From Actinomycetota bacterium (lineage in GTDB: Bacteria > Actinomycetota > Acidimicrobiia > Acidimicrobiales > JAMCPL01), in assembly GCA_023379675.1 (NCBI GenBank), contig JAMCPL010000022.1:1-48957 (forward strand): a DNA stretch of 48,957 bases. Reading direction: 5' to 3'. The number at the start of each line of letters is the position of its first letter. Position 1 is the first letter of the stretch. Under the pieces are notes generated by a model. The model saw nothing but the letters and a program-made list of their open reading frames with translations, was not told where the DNA came from and did not search any database. Made by a program: the position numbers and the translations under genes. Below are positions 1 to 7,906 of the stretch, in pieces.

Positions 1-363
1 CATCTCATCCGAAATCTCACCTCGGTGGCGGTTGTGTGGAACCAGACCGAGTGGGCAGAGGCCATGATCGCTTCGCTTATCGAGCCGAGTCTGATCTGCG
101 AATGGCCAACTCGGCAGAAGATCTCTGGATCGTTCCGGGCTGCCGTTGGTGCCGAATGCCTAGCCAGGGAACGCTTCTACATCTCGAGGCTGCCAAGCAC
201 GGCGTCGACGCGATGGATGTCTTGACTGCATCTGTTCGCCTGCGCACCCTGGAAGACGGCGACACCGATGCGCATCTGATCGCACCATCGCTACCGAGCT
301 CCCCGCTTCACTATCATCCGCTCTGGTCCGCTGGCGCGGACAGTCGCGGACGTGAATGGTTAC
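1..363 (+). mobile_element. IS66-family relic, copy 1 (3' part of transposase and right end)
   Basis: Decayed 3' end of an IS66-type insertion sequence. Bases 1-84 align without gaps to 12815-12898 in copy 2, with only four mismatches, all in the first 22 bases. Bases 192-269 align to 13010-13086 with a few changes and one inserted base that breaks the frame. The DNA between these blocks is rearranged, so no functional transposase can be made. The proposed right tip is the TGAATGGTTAC sequence at 353-363, the inverse of the left tip of copy 2. The 5' part lies outside the window. An open frame runs from the relic into csx15, but that is accidental because csx15 has its own promoter and start. 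Confidence 0.75.
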
Positions 364-365
364 GG
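353..365 (+). repeat. Terminal inverted repeat, left side of the cas operon
   Basis: The 13 bases TGAATGGTTACGG are the exact reverse complement of CCGTAACCATTCA at 12136-12148. The pair bounds the whole type III-D operon. A GTAA-type tip is normal for IS66 elements. A second inverted pair, GCGCGGACAGT at 334-344 and ACTGTCCGCGC at 12252-12262, lies subterminally on the IS side of each tip and may be a transposase site. Confidence 0.6.
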
Positions 366-386
366 ATGGACGTATGTTTTGTCAGG

Positions 387-401
387 TATGATACTGGTAT
401 G
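387..401 (+). promoter_or_regulatory. Leaderless promoter of the type III-D operon
   Basis: A TATGAT -10 box (387-392) is followed by exactly six bases and then the ATG at 399. This TANNNT-N6-ATG layout places transcription start on the start codon, as in actinobacterial leaderless genes, and recurs at several other genes here. No Shine-Dalgarno sequence and no clear -35 box are seen. The promoter lies just inside the IS66 right tip. Confidence 0.55.
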
Positions 402-896
402 CCATCACGTGAACAACCTGATACTAACGTCGTGCCAAACTATATAAGCATGCAGCCAGATCCGGCCATCCAGCCTGATATCGGCTTACAGTCTGGCGAG
501 ACAGACAAACTCGATGCCAAGGTTATTATTCTCAATTTCTCCCATCCTCTTCATCCCGACACCCTCAAACAGATTGAGAATACTATCGGCTGTCGAACGG
601 AGGTACGTCAAGTACAAGCCCAGTTCGACCCGTCCACTCCGTTTGCACCACAGGTCGACAACCTGTTGGATGAGGTGAATATGTCACCTGACGAGTGGCA
701 GACTGCAGCGATAGTCGTATTGCCTCCCGCTCTTGCACCGGCTGCCGTTCTACTGATGGCGGCCATTCATGGACGGCGGGGATCCTTTCCTCTCGTTGCT
801 CGCTTACGTCGATCTGACGACCTGATCGAACGCTGGCAACTGGCTGAGTTAATGGACACTCAGGGCGAACGGGATATGCAACGAATTTACCGATGA
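399..896 (+). CDS. csx15: CRISPR-associated protein Csx15
   Basis: A 165-aa protein whose C-terminal part (from about residue 45) matches my memory of the Csx15 family. It starts with a hydrophobic strand and ILNFSHPL, then has QVDNLLDEV, SPDEWQT, a run of prolines before APAAVLLMAAIHGR, and FPLVARLR. Csx15 is a small accessory protein found with type III loci; its function is not established, and it may have a CARF-like or nucleotide-binding fold. The start is ATG 399, set by the leaderless promoter; ATG 450 in the same frame is an alternative. The stop overlaps the ATG of the next gene (ATGA at 893-896), so the two are probably translationally coupled. The N-terminal 40 residues are low in complexity. 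Confidence 0.7.
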   Translation: MPSREQPDTNVVPNYISMQPDPAIQPDIGLQSGETDKLDAKVIILNFSHPLHPDTLKQIENTIGCRTEVRQVQAQFDPSTPFAPQVDNLLDEVNMSPDEWQTAAIVVLPPALAPAAVLLMAAIHGRRGSFPLVARLRRSDDLIERWQLAELMDTQGERDMQRIYR

Positions 897-2056
897 AGGT
901 AATGAAGCGGCTACGTCACTGGTATTCTCGCCACCAAGTGGCGGGAACCCCGGAATCTTCGGCCTTAAACTTTGTCGTGTCGATCGGTATTGCATTAGCC
1001 AGTGCTATATTGGTGGAAGGCGTACTGTTTTACTGGATGCCCGCACGGTTCTGGTCATTAAGTCGCCCATTGAGCACAATCATACGATTTGCCTTCGCCA
1101 TCGTGATAACCAGTGCAATTCTAACACTGCTATACAAGCAGGCTCGTCAGTTTTTCAGCAAGCAACATCATCCTCCTGAGCACGTGGTGACAGAGGACAG
1201 CCCGCCGCCTGAAGATTTTTCGGTACTGGTCACACTGGCCTCCAAGCCACCCCCGAAACATCCGTACAAGTTACAGTCCTGCCCACAGCACTGGTTTACA
1301 CAGCCAGGGTTAAAACTCGTTGAGCGGGGTGCAGGCAAAGACAATATCGTAATACTTGCAACGGAATCCCTGCTTAACGCCTCAGAAGATCCACCGGCCA
1401 GCGACACTGAAGAATGTAAATTTACGCATGAAAGCAATCAAGAAAGTGCGGAATCTGCGCTACAAAAAGTATTTGCCTGGCAGCTTGCCTGTTATGCCGA
1501 CTCAGGTGGTCAATCGGTTGCTGATACGTGTCCGAGATGCTCCAAACCGTCTGCAGGACAGCCTGCGGGCTGGCCTGAATGTTGGCTGAAAAAGGTAAGG
1601 GTAGAGCAGGTAGACGACTTGGGTAATCCGAATAACGATGCGGAGAGAAATGAGGCGGACATCCATGTGGATCGCTACAGCGAAAAATGCACTGATGTGC
1701 TAAATAAATTGGTACGGGATGAAGGGTACACTCCCTCCCAGATACTCGTGGACGTCACTGGTGCCAAGAAACTTCATAGCCTGGGATTGTTCCTCGCCGC
1801 ACGTAAGATAGGCGCATGCGTGGCCTATGTCGATGCTTTCGCCAATGAATCATCGAACATCTACATATTTCATGAGACAAGCGTCATGGAACAGGCTCTA
1901 CACAAGCTGGTTTCTGACCTCAAAACGCTGAAAATGTTCAAAAGACAACTGCATGAAAGTAAGATCGACCTCCGCAGGGAGCTGAATAAGGAGGTCCAGT
2001 GGATGAAGGAAGAACTGGAAGCAATTGACAGCATACAGAATGAAGGCGACATCTGA
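893..2056 (+). CDS. Membrane-anchored CARF-domain protein (candidate cyclic oligoadenylate effector)
   Basis: A 387-aa protein. Two hydrophobic segments (about residues 25-45 and 62-82) form a membrane hairpin near the N terminus. The cytosolic part begins about residue 105 with a CARF-like first strand (VLVTLASKPP). It contains a cysteine cluster near residues 200-225 (CPRC and flanking Cys, possibly metal binding) and the hallmark DVTGAKKLHSLGLFLAA at 287-303, matching the D-x-T-G-x-x-K signature of CARF ligand pockets. A charged coiled coil closes the protein. CARF domains bind cyclic oligoadenylate made by Cas10. Fusion to membrane helices suggests membrane disruption or signalling, as for Cam1-like proteins, but this one is about twice as long and I do not recognise its exact family. 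It is coupled to csx15 by an ATGA overlap. Confidence 0.65.
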   Translation: MKVMKRLRHWYSRHQVAGTPESSALNFVVSIGIALASAILVEGVLFYWMPARFWSLSRPLSTIIRFAFAIVITSAILTLLYKQARQFFSKQHHPPEHVVTEDSPPPEDFSVLVTLASKPPPKHPYKLQSCPQHWFTQPGLKLVERGAGKDNIVILATESLLNASEDPPASDTEECKFTHESNQESAESALQKVFAWQLACYADSGGQSVADTCPRCSKPSAGQPAGWPECWLKKVRVEQVDDLGNPNNDAERNEADIHVDRYSEKCTDVLNKLVRDEGYTPSQILVDVTGAKKLHSLGLFLAARKIGACVAYVDAFANESSNIYIFHETSVMEQALHKLVSDLKTLKMFKRQLHESKIDLRRELNKEVQWMKEELEAIDSIQNEGDI

Positions 2057-2134
2057 CTTGACGGGTATCGGATACCGGAAGTCTTGAACCAGGAAAAAAC
2101 AACCGAACGGCATGCACGGGAAAAGTACATACGT

Positions 2135-2149
2135 TATAATATCGCTATG
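2135..2149 (+). promoter_or_regulatory. Leaderless promoter before the CARF-RelE-like gene
   Basis: A perfect TATAAT box at 2135-2140 is followed by six bases and ATG 2147. There is no Shine-Dalgarno sequence. This suggests the second CARF gene and the genes after it can be transcribed independently of the operon promoter at 387. Confidence 0.5.
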
Positions 2150-3361
2150 ACTAAGACAGCTGGTAAGGAAAGGGGCGTACCCGGTGTAACACACCTGGCA
2201 ATATTCACTTCGTGTGGCACGAGTCTCCTTACCAATACCTCTCCCAACGATAGGGATCTACTGAATAATTATGCCAATATGACAGAGAAGGAAGTCGAGA
2301 CTGATTCTCAGATCAAAGATCAGCTCTCACGCTTGGTGCATTCCGCAACCGAAAAGCTGAAGGCGGCAGATAAAGCCGAAGCCCGGAAGTTGAGCGCCGA
2401 AATCAATACGCTCAGTCGCTTGGAGAACCAGGGCAAGCCATACGATCTGTCACCCAAGAACTGGACACACTATCTGCTGCATTCCGATACATACTTGGGT
2501 AAGAAAACGGCGTACTGCATCGAAGAATGGCTCAGACTCCAAGAGTACTGTGATGTGCAAGTCGTACCCATCAAAGATCTTCGTATCGACAAGGACTGCT
2601 TCCGGCAAGGACTGGGGAATCTGGCACGGGTCTGTGTAGAGACCATGCAGCCGTACCAAAACGATCCGACTACACACGTCGTTTGCAATGTCACCGGTGG
2701 GTTTAAGGTGCTCGAGAGCTTCCTGCAGATAGCCGCCATGCTTTATGCAGACGAGAGCGTCTACACATTCCAGGGCGTTGACGAGCTTATTCGGGTTCCG
2801 CGACTTCCCGTAGAGCTGAACCTGGAAAAAGCGGTACCCACAGACAAAGCCAAAATGGCCCTGCGACAATTGAAGCGTCGAGACACTGCATCAATAAATG
2901 AATTCGATCTTGAGGGTCTTGCCGATTTGGCCTACGAGGTAGTGGATAATATTGTCAGTATCACTCCCTGGGGCGAGTTCCTGTTCGCACCGTTGAAGGA
3001 GGAGTACAGTAAAAATCTGCTCGATCCGATCTCTCAACGATTGGAGTTAATGGAATCCTTCAAGAATGATTGTAAGGCAATTGATGCCAATACCAAAAGA
3101 CTCGTCAATGAAGCCATTGATCGCCTGTCTAGCGCTATAGATGACTGCAAGGGTGACTTGAGCCAGCTCAGCAACCTCAATTCATTGGACCTGAAGCAAT
3201 GCAAAGTTAAAACGGGAACACTTTGGGAGTTTGACATAGGCGCCAGTGGAAAACCATATCGCGGGTTCGGAGTTCCTGCAAGTGGCGGACGCTTCAACGT
3301 AGAGCACTTGGGGCAACATGCTGATAGACATATCTCTGAATGGGCAGCCTCTCACGGATAG
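2147..3361 (+). CDS. CARF-domain protein with RelE-like C-terminal domain (Cami1-like candidate)
   Basis: A 404-aa protein. The N-terminal half is a CARF domain of the kind seen in APE2256/Csx1/Csm6 proteins. It has an initial strand ending CGTSLLTN (23-30), a second motif CNVTGGFK (180-187), then a strand pair (VYTFQGVDELIRVPRLPVEL) typical of that family. After a helical linker, the last 50 residues read LWEFDIG, KPYRGFGV, FNVEHLGQHAD, the strand pattern of RelE-type mRNA interferases. Characterised CARF-RelE proteins (Cami1) cleave ribosome-bound mRNA when cyclic oligoadenylate binds. The CARF part is secure; the RelE part is by pattern only. ATG 2147 is preferred over the upstream TTG 2084 because of the leaderless promoter. 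No HEPN R-x4-H motif was noticed. Confidence 0.62.
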   Translation: MTKTAGKERGVPGVTHLAIFTSCGTSLLTNTSPNDRDLLNNYANMTEKEVETDSQIKDQLSRLVHSATEKLKAADKAEARKLSAEINTLSRLENQGKPYDLSPKNWTHYLLHSDTYLGKKTAYCIEEWLRLQEYCDVQVVPIKDLRIDKDCFRQGLGNLARVCVETMQPYQNDPTTHVVCNVTGGFKVLESFLQIAAMLYADESVYTFQGVDELIRVPRLPVELNLEKAVPTDKAKMALRQLKRRDTASINEFDLEGLADLAYEVVDNIVSITPWGEFLFAPLKEEYSKNLLDPISQRLELMESFKNDCKAIDANTKRLVNEAIDRLSSAIDDCKGDLSQLSNLNSLDLKQCKVKTGTLWEFDIGASGKPYRGFGVPASGGRFNVEHLGQHADRHISEWAASHG

Positions 3362-3380
3362 AATCAGCTATATCGGTAAT

Positions 3381-3527
3381 ATGATTATATTGGATGTAAC
3401 CATTGTGGGTGTTCGGGCGATCCGAGCAAAGTCCAGGTCAGGGTCCTTGGTGGTTACAATTGAATGGAGCAACATTGAATATAACAGCGTATCTTACCCA
3501 AGAAGAAAGCCAGTGGAAGTGATATAA
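3381..3527 (+). CDS. Small hypothetical protein between the CARF gene and cas10
   Basis: A 48-codon ORF that fills the otherwise empty 170 bases before cas10. It begins MIILDVTIVG and is rich in alternating hydrophobic residues, suggesting beta strands. The ATG is preceded by TATATC and six bases, a weak version of the leaderless promoter. The frame stays open upstream to ATG 3318, which would overlap the preceding gene by 44 bases. No family is recognised. It may be a real small protein of the operon or only open sequence; a promoter here could mainly serve cas10. Confidence 0.3.
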   Translation: MIILDVTIVGVRAIRAKSRSGSLVVTIEWSNIEYNSVSYPRRKPVEVI

Positions 3528-3530
3528 CGA

Positions 3531-5387
3531 ATGGTTCAGCTCGTATATATAGAGACCTCCGGTAACCAGCCCTTCATTTTCGACAGCAACAAGCGTAGGG
3601 AAAATGTAGGGGCATCCCAGCTGATCGACGAGCTGAGCAGGGAATGGCTACGATGTACACTGTCGAAACACGGAGTGGCCGATTCCATCGAACAGGCATC
3701 GGAAAGCGGGCGGATCGAATTGGGTAAGCCGGAGGTGATTGTAGCAGCATCCGGCAAGGTGCTACTCGTCGTACCTGATGGGGCAGGCAAGGACATTATC
3801 GCAAGTATCACGACCAGCGCTCTGGAGGAGGCTCCCGGTCTCGATGTATGCGGAGTGGTTTCCAGGCCATTCGAGTGGGGTTCCAGTTGCGGGCTGCAAA
3901 AGGCAGACAAAGAAGTGCATGGCCTGTTTCAGCAGGTCCATTCTCGAATACCCGGACCGGCGTTGCGGGGCATGCGCCTCCCAATCATTGCACCCTGCTC
4001 GACGACTGGTCTCGCTGCATCCGAGATGGGCAACGAGGGAGAAGGAGGAGACGGTAAAAGTATAGATCTGTCAGCTTCAAGCTACGCCAAGCGTAAGGCG
4101 ACGGAAAGAGCTTACCGCCGTCTGGCAGATGAATTAAAAGACTTACAATTCTCGGAGGAGCAACTCAGAAAAATTGCCGACTACTTGGGAGATAAAGCCG
4201 AATGGGTCGGCCTGATTCACGCCGATGGCAACGGTTTCGGAGCCATCTTCAGTCAATTCGAAAAGGCGCTTCCGGAGGACAAGCGTGAAGACGATCGTGC
4301 CTATGCCGATACTCTGCGGGACTTCTCCATGGCTATTGATCATGTTGCGCACAGCGCGCTTAAGGATGCCATTAAGGCAGTCGAGCCTTTCGCAGCGAAG
4401 AATGAGAAAATCACCGTTCCATCAGTGCTACCACTCATAGTCGGAGGTGACGATATCACCGTACTCTGCGACGGGAGTTTCGCGCTGGTGCTGGCAGTCG
4501 AAATATTGCGCAACTTTGAAAAGTTCTCGTCGAAAGATACATGCATCACCGATGTACTGCAGAACATGAATATCGATGACATTGGCCCAAAGAGATTAGG
4601 TGCATGTGCAGGGGTGACTCTGATCAAGCCACACTACCCATTCTCGACCGCCTACCATCTGACCGAGCAATTGACTACCGCAACCAAGAAAGAGGTCAAA
4701 CGGGTGATGGTCGATGACCAAGGAAAATCCATTCCATGCTCGGCACTGGATTTCCATGTTACCTACGACACAGGAGAAGTGGATTTGGATTCGATCCGAG
4801 CGCACCTTACCGAACATGGTTATCTGGAAGAGAATGGCACACTACATATCATACGGCGACCCGACGGAGTTCGGAGTCAACCTGGCGCAGGCCGCTCCAC
4901 CTTGACCGGCGTTACCGACTATATCGCTACGCTGCATGCGAGGCCCTATGTAGTTACACCGCTCGAAGATCTCACACAGGCCACACAGCAAGGAAAAGAT
5001 TGGGCAAAAAGGCACCAATGGGAGAAACTGTGCAAAAGGGTGGAAGCATCGCAGGATAAGGACGAGGATGGCCACCGTAAGCTCCCCTCTTCGCAAGTGC
5101 ACGCCTTACGATCTGCAATGTATATAGGCAGCGACATAGCGGAGCCCAGGTTCTCCGAGATGAGGAAGCACTACGGACAGGCGGGCATTGATGCCCTTGG
5201 AGAATGCGACGGACAAGAATACAAGCTCTATTGGGATGATTCTCCTGAGACAGACGGCAAGAAGATCAAGCGGTCGGCGCTCATTGATGCAATGGATGCC
5301 GCGAACTGCCTGTCACTGGATGCCGCGAAGAGATATATAAAAGTGGCATCTGCGGGTGGTACAAATGAAAAAACCGGAGATGTCTGA
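3531..5387 (+). CDS. cas10: Cas10, type III-D large subunit with active cyclase motif
   Basis: A 618-aa large subunit of the type III effector. The catalytic palm carries HADGNG at 230-235 and the GGDD motif at 305-308 (flanked by LIV and ITVL), so synthesis of cyclic oligoadenylate is expected when target RNA is bound. The N-terminal 200 residues show no HD nuclease motif, so DNA cleavage by Cas10 is unlikely. A short C-x-T-T-G-L-A-A stretch near 160 recalls the Cmr2 zinc-finger region in reduced form. The C-terminal helical domain (about 450-618) is normal. The start is ATG 3531, four bases after the small ORF. The stop overlaps the next ATG (TGATG at 5385-5389). It is shorter than many Cas10 proteins because the HD domain is missing. 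Confidence 0.9.
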   Translation: MVQLVYIETSGNQPFIFDSNKRRENVGASQLIDELSREWLRCTLSKHGVADSIEQASESGRIELGKPEVIVAASGKVLLVVPDGAGKDIIASITTSALEEAPGLDVCGVVSRPFEWGSSCGLQKADKEVHGLFQQVHSRIPGPALRGMRLPIIAPCSTTGLAASEMGNEGEGGDGKSIDLSASSYAKRKATERAYRRLADELKDLQFSEEQLRKIADYLGDKAEWVGLIHADGNGFGAIFSQFEKALPEDKREDDRAYADTLRDFSMAIDHVAHSALKDAIKAVEPFAAKNEKITVPSVLPLIVGGDDITVLCDGSFALVLAVEILRNFEKFSSKDTCITDVLQNMNIDDIGPKRLGACAGVTLIKPHYPFSTAYHLTEQLTTATKKEVKRVMVDDQGKSIPCSALDFHVTYDTGEVDLDSIRAHLTEHGYLEENGTLHIIRRPDGVRSQPGAGRSTLTGVTDYIATLHARPYVVTPLEDLTQATQQGKDWAKRHQWEKLCKRVEASQDKDEDGHRKLPSSQVHALRSAMYIGSDIAEPRFSEMRKHYGQAGIDALGECDGQEYKLYWDDSPETDGKKIKRSALIDAMDAANCLSLDAAKRYIKVASAGGTNEKTGDV

Positions 5388-7903
5388 TGCAACCGCTTGC
5401 ACTTGACCGCCCGGTTCATTATACCCTTCATATGCTGAGTGACTGGCACATTGGCACCGGTCAGGGTCAGCCAGGCGGAATCGACCGTCTGATTTGGCGT
5501 GACGAGGATGGCCTCCCTTACGTGCCTGCATCCACCCTGATCGGCGTGTGGCGGGATGCCTGCGAAGTGGTTGCTGCGGCATTGGACAATCCATGTGAGA
5601 GTAAATGGAGCGAATGGGTCGGTTACCTGTTTGGCTCGCAACAGCCTGCCCATGGTAGAGCTGGCGACATGCTCGAGCCGGCGCATTTGAAGGTCGAAGC
5701 TGCGCGAATAGAAGAGCGCCTGCGTAAGGCTCTTCGCTCTAAGCCACGGGTACGCGAAGAGATGACCTTCGTAAAACCTGGCGTAAAAATTGATCCATTC
5801 ACTGGCGTAGCGGCTCACGATATGCTGCGCTTCGAAGAGGTGGCCCGCGCCGGAGTGGAACTTTACGGCTCGATCCTCGTAACCGGTACGCTCGACGATG
5901 ACCAGATGAGGACGGCTGGTGCACTCCTGATCCTGGGAGCTCGATTTCTGGAGCGTCTTGGTGCCAAGCGAAGACGAGGTTACGGACGTTGTCAGCTTAT
6001 ACTCTACCAGGACAACGACCAGAACAATGCAGATTCGCCGGATAAAGTGTCCGATGAGGTGTTCAACGAAACGATCGACTGGGTACATAATGCCTGTCCT
6101 GCTTCGGTGCCGTCTGAGTCGACCGTAGAGTTCGCTACTGACCAGCCTGACCCGTTGACGCAGGAAGGGGGGTGGATAACAGTGAAGATGCATTGTGAGC
6201 TGAAGACACCCGTGGTGGTACCTCGGCGTACAATCGGCAATGTCCAGCTGTCGGGCAGTCGTATTCCTGGATGGTTGCTTATGCCGGTGGTACTCGGCAG
6301 CTTACGGAATACTCTGCCGCAAGTCGACGCGGCAGCTCGCGCCGGACAGCTGATCGTCACAGATGCCACTCCCGAAATCGATGGAGCCCCAAGCCGTCCC
6401 ATCCCGTTTGCGATGGCACACGAGAAGGGAAGCGAAAGTGCGAACGGGGAGTTCTGGAACCGCCTGAAGGAACCTGAGCCTGAGGGCAAGCAGGTTAAAC
6501 TTGTACGGGAAGGATTCATTGGCAATATGGCAGATGGTAAATTGCCTGGCCGGGCATTTGCTGAACATGATCTTGTGACTCACAATGTCATTGATGACAA
6601 GACTGGTCGACCAAATGCAGAAGTCGGAGGTGTCTACTCGGTAGAAGCACTGACCGGGCACATCGCTTCTGGTTCCGAAGCCACTACAAGTAAGATATTC
6701 CGGTGTGAACTTCGTGTTCGCAGGAAAGTCCTTGACGATGTCTCTAATGGGTGGCAGAAGAAGCTCAACGGGCGGCATTTCGTCGGAAGAAAGACGCGTG
6801 GCGATTATGGACAGATCTATGTCGAAGCTGAGGAGCCCATTCCGGTGCCAGATTCGGGTCTGGGGGAATCGGAGGGTGGATCGTCGGAATCAGAATTGAA
6901 GGAATTACGGGTCTGGCTGCTATCCGACACGCTCGTGAGGAATGAGCGGCTCAGGCCCAGCACAGATCCTGAGGACATTGGTCGAGAAATTGCCACCAGA
7001 CTCGGAGTGGCGAAAGATTCAGTCCACTTGCGCAGATGCACTTGCGCAGATACCTCGCCTAACGATAGGGGTTCCAGTGAGAATCTTCTTCACTGGGTCT
7101 CCAGGACTGAGCGAATTGACTCATGGCAGCGCAGGTGGGGACTCCCCCGGACCAGCCTTGTAGGTATAGCAGCGGGCAGTTGTGGGGTGTTCGTTCTCGA
7201 TGAACCGGTTACCCAAAAGCAGGTTGCCGAGCTGGAGATTGGAGGTATCGGTGAACGGCGAGGGGAAGGCTTCGGGCAACTAAGCATCAATGATCCATTG
7301 CTGAGCGAATGCCTGTCAAAATATCCGTCTGATGATGCGGCATCATCTGAGCTATCCATCAGTGATACTGATACAGAAGCCCCCATACTCATCAATGAAA
7401 AGGATGCCTCATACCGTACGGCGCGGCTGGTCGAACGGGCTGCGTGGATATCTGAGATCCTTCGCCGAGCCGAGGTGCTTGCCGCCGATGCGAAAGAGCG
7501 TGAGGAAAGGACTGGCATCACATCGGGCATCAAGCCGGCACAGCTAGGTGTACTCCGCTCTATTGCCGGGCGATTTGGCGCAGTTGACGGCAGGAAGGCA
7601 ATGCTCGCGTGGGTCGACGGTGTCGAGAAAATACCCAACCGGTCCAATAAGTGGGGGAGGGTGCCGGAAAAGGTCAAGAATCTGCTGAATGATGACCACA
7701 ATTGCATCTGGAAAGACCTTGGCTTAGAGGCGGGCAGCGATCTTGCAAAGGAACTCGTAATCACTACTGATGGAGAGCAAAAGCTTCGCGAGGAACTCTG
7801 GTGGGATGCCCTGCGGGCGCTACTCGTGCAGTCGTTGAGCGCGGCCGCCAAACAGGCGGGCAAACAGGCGGGCAAAAATGATACAAATAAGTCAGGAAGT
7901 TAG
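5387..7903 (+). CDS. Cas7-Cas5-Cas11 fusion (Csx10-like) of a type III-Dv effector
   Basis: An 838-aa protein of several joined effector subunits. Residues 1-205 form a Cas7/RAMP domain: a glycine-rich HIGTGQGQPGGIDRL loop with Asp33, a likely target-RNA-cleaving residue by analogy with Cas7/Csm3, then LPYVPASTLIG and RRRGYGR. Residues about 255-640 form a Cas5/Csx10-like region with SRIPGWLL, RGDYGQ and a second glycine-rich RRGEGFGQL. Residues about 690-825 are helical (KPAQLGVLRSIAGRFG, then a Trp-rich helix), consistent with a fused Cas11 small subunit. This matches the fused III-D variant described from Synechocystis. The tail contains a short duplicated QAGKQAGK. It is coupled to cas10 by TGATG. 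Domain limits are estimates. Confidence 0.75.
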   Translation: MQPLALDRPVHYTLHMLSDWHIGTGQGQPGGIDRLIWRDEDGLPYVPASTLIGVWRDACEVVAAALDNPCESKWSEWVGYLFGSQQPAHGRAGDMLEPAHLKVEAARIEERLRKALRSKPRVREEMTFVKPGVKIDPFTGVAAHDMLRFEEVARAGVELYGSILVTGTLDDDQMRTAGALLILGARFLERLGAKRRRGYGRCQLILYQDNDQNNADSPDKVSDEVFNETIDWVHNACPASVPSESTVEFATDQPDPLTQEGGWITVKMHCELKTPVVVPRRTIGNVQLSGSRIPGWLLMPVVLGSLRNTLPQVDAAARAGQLIVTDATPEIDGAPSRPIPFAMAHEKGSESANGEFWNRLKEPEPEGKQVKLVREGFIGNMADGKLPGRAFAEHDLVTHNVIDDKTGRPNAEVGGVYSVEALTGHIASGSEATTSKIFRCELRVRRKVLDDVSNGWQKKLNGRHFVGRKTRGDYGQIYVEAEEPIPVPDSGLGESEGGSSESELKELRVWLLSDTLVRNERLRPSTDPEDIGREIATRLGVAKDSVHLRRCTCADTSPNDRGSSENLLHWVSRTERIDSWQRRWGLPRTSLVGIAAGSCGVFVLDEPVTQKQVAELEIGGIGERRGEGFGQLSINDPLLSECLSKYPSDDAASSELSISDTDTEAPILINEKDASYRTARLVERAAWISEILRRAEVLAADAKEREERTGITSGIKPAQLGVLRSIAGRFGAVDGRKAMLAWVDGVEKIPNRSNKWGRVPEKVKNLLNDDHNCIWKDLGLEAGSDLAKELVITTDGEQKLREELWWDALRALLVQSLSAAAKQAGKQAGKNDTNKSGS

Positions 7904-7906
7904 ATC

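Noticed and set aside
36-398. Open frame continuing csx15 upstream into the window start
   Set aside because: This stretch is IS66 relic DNA (blocks shared with 12815-13086). Csx15 has its own promoter and ATG at 399.
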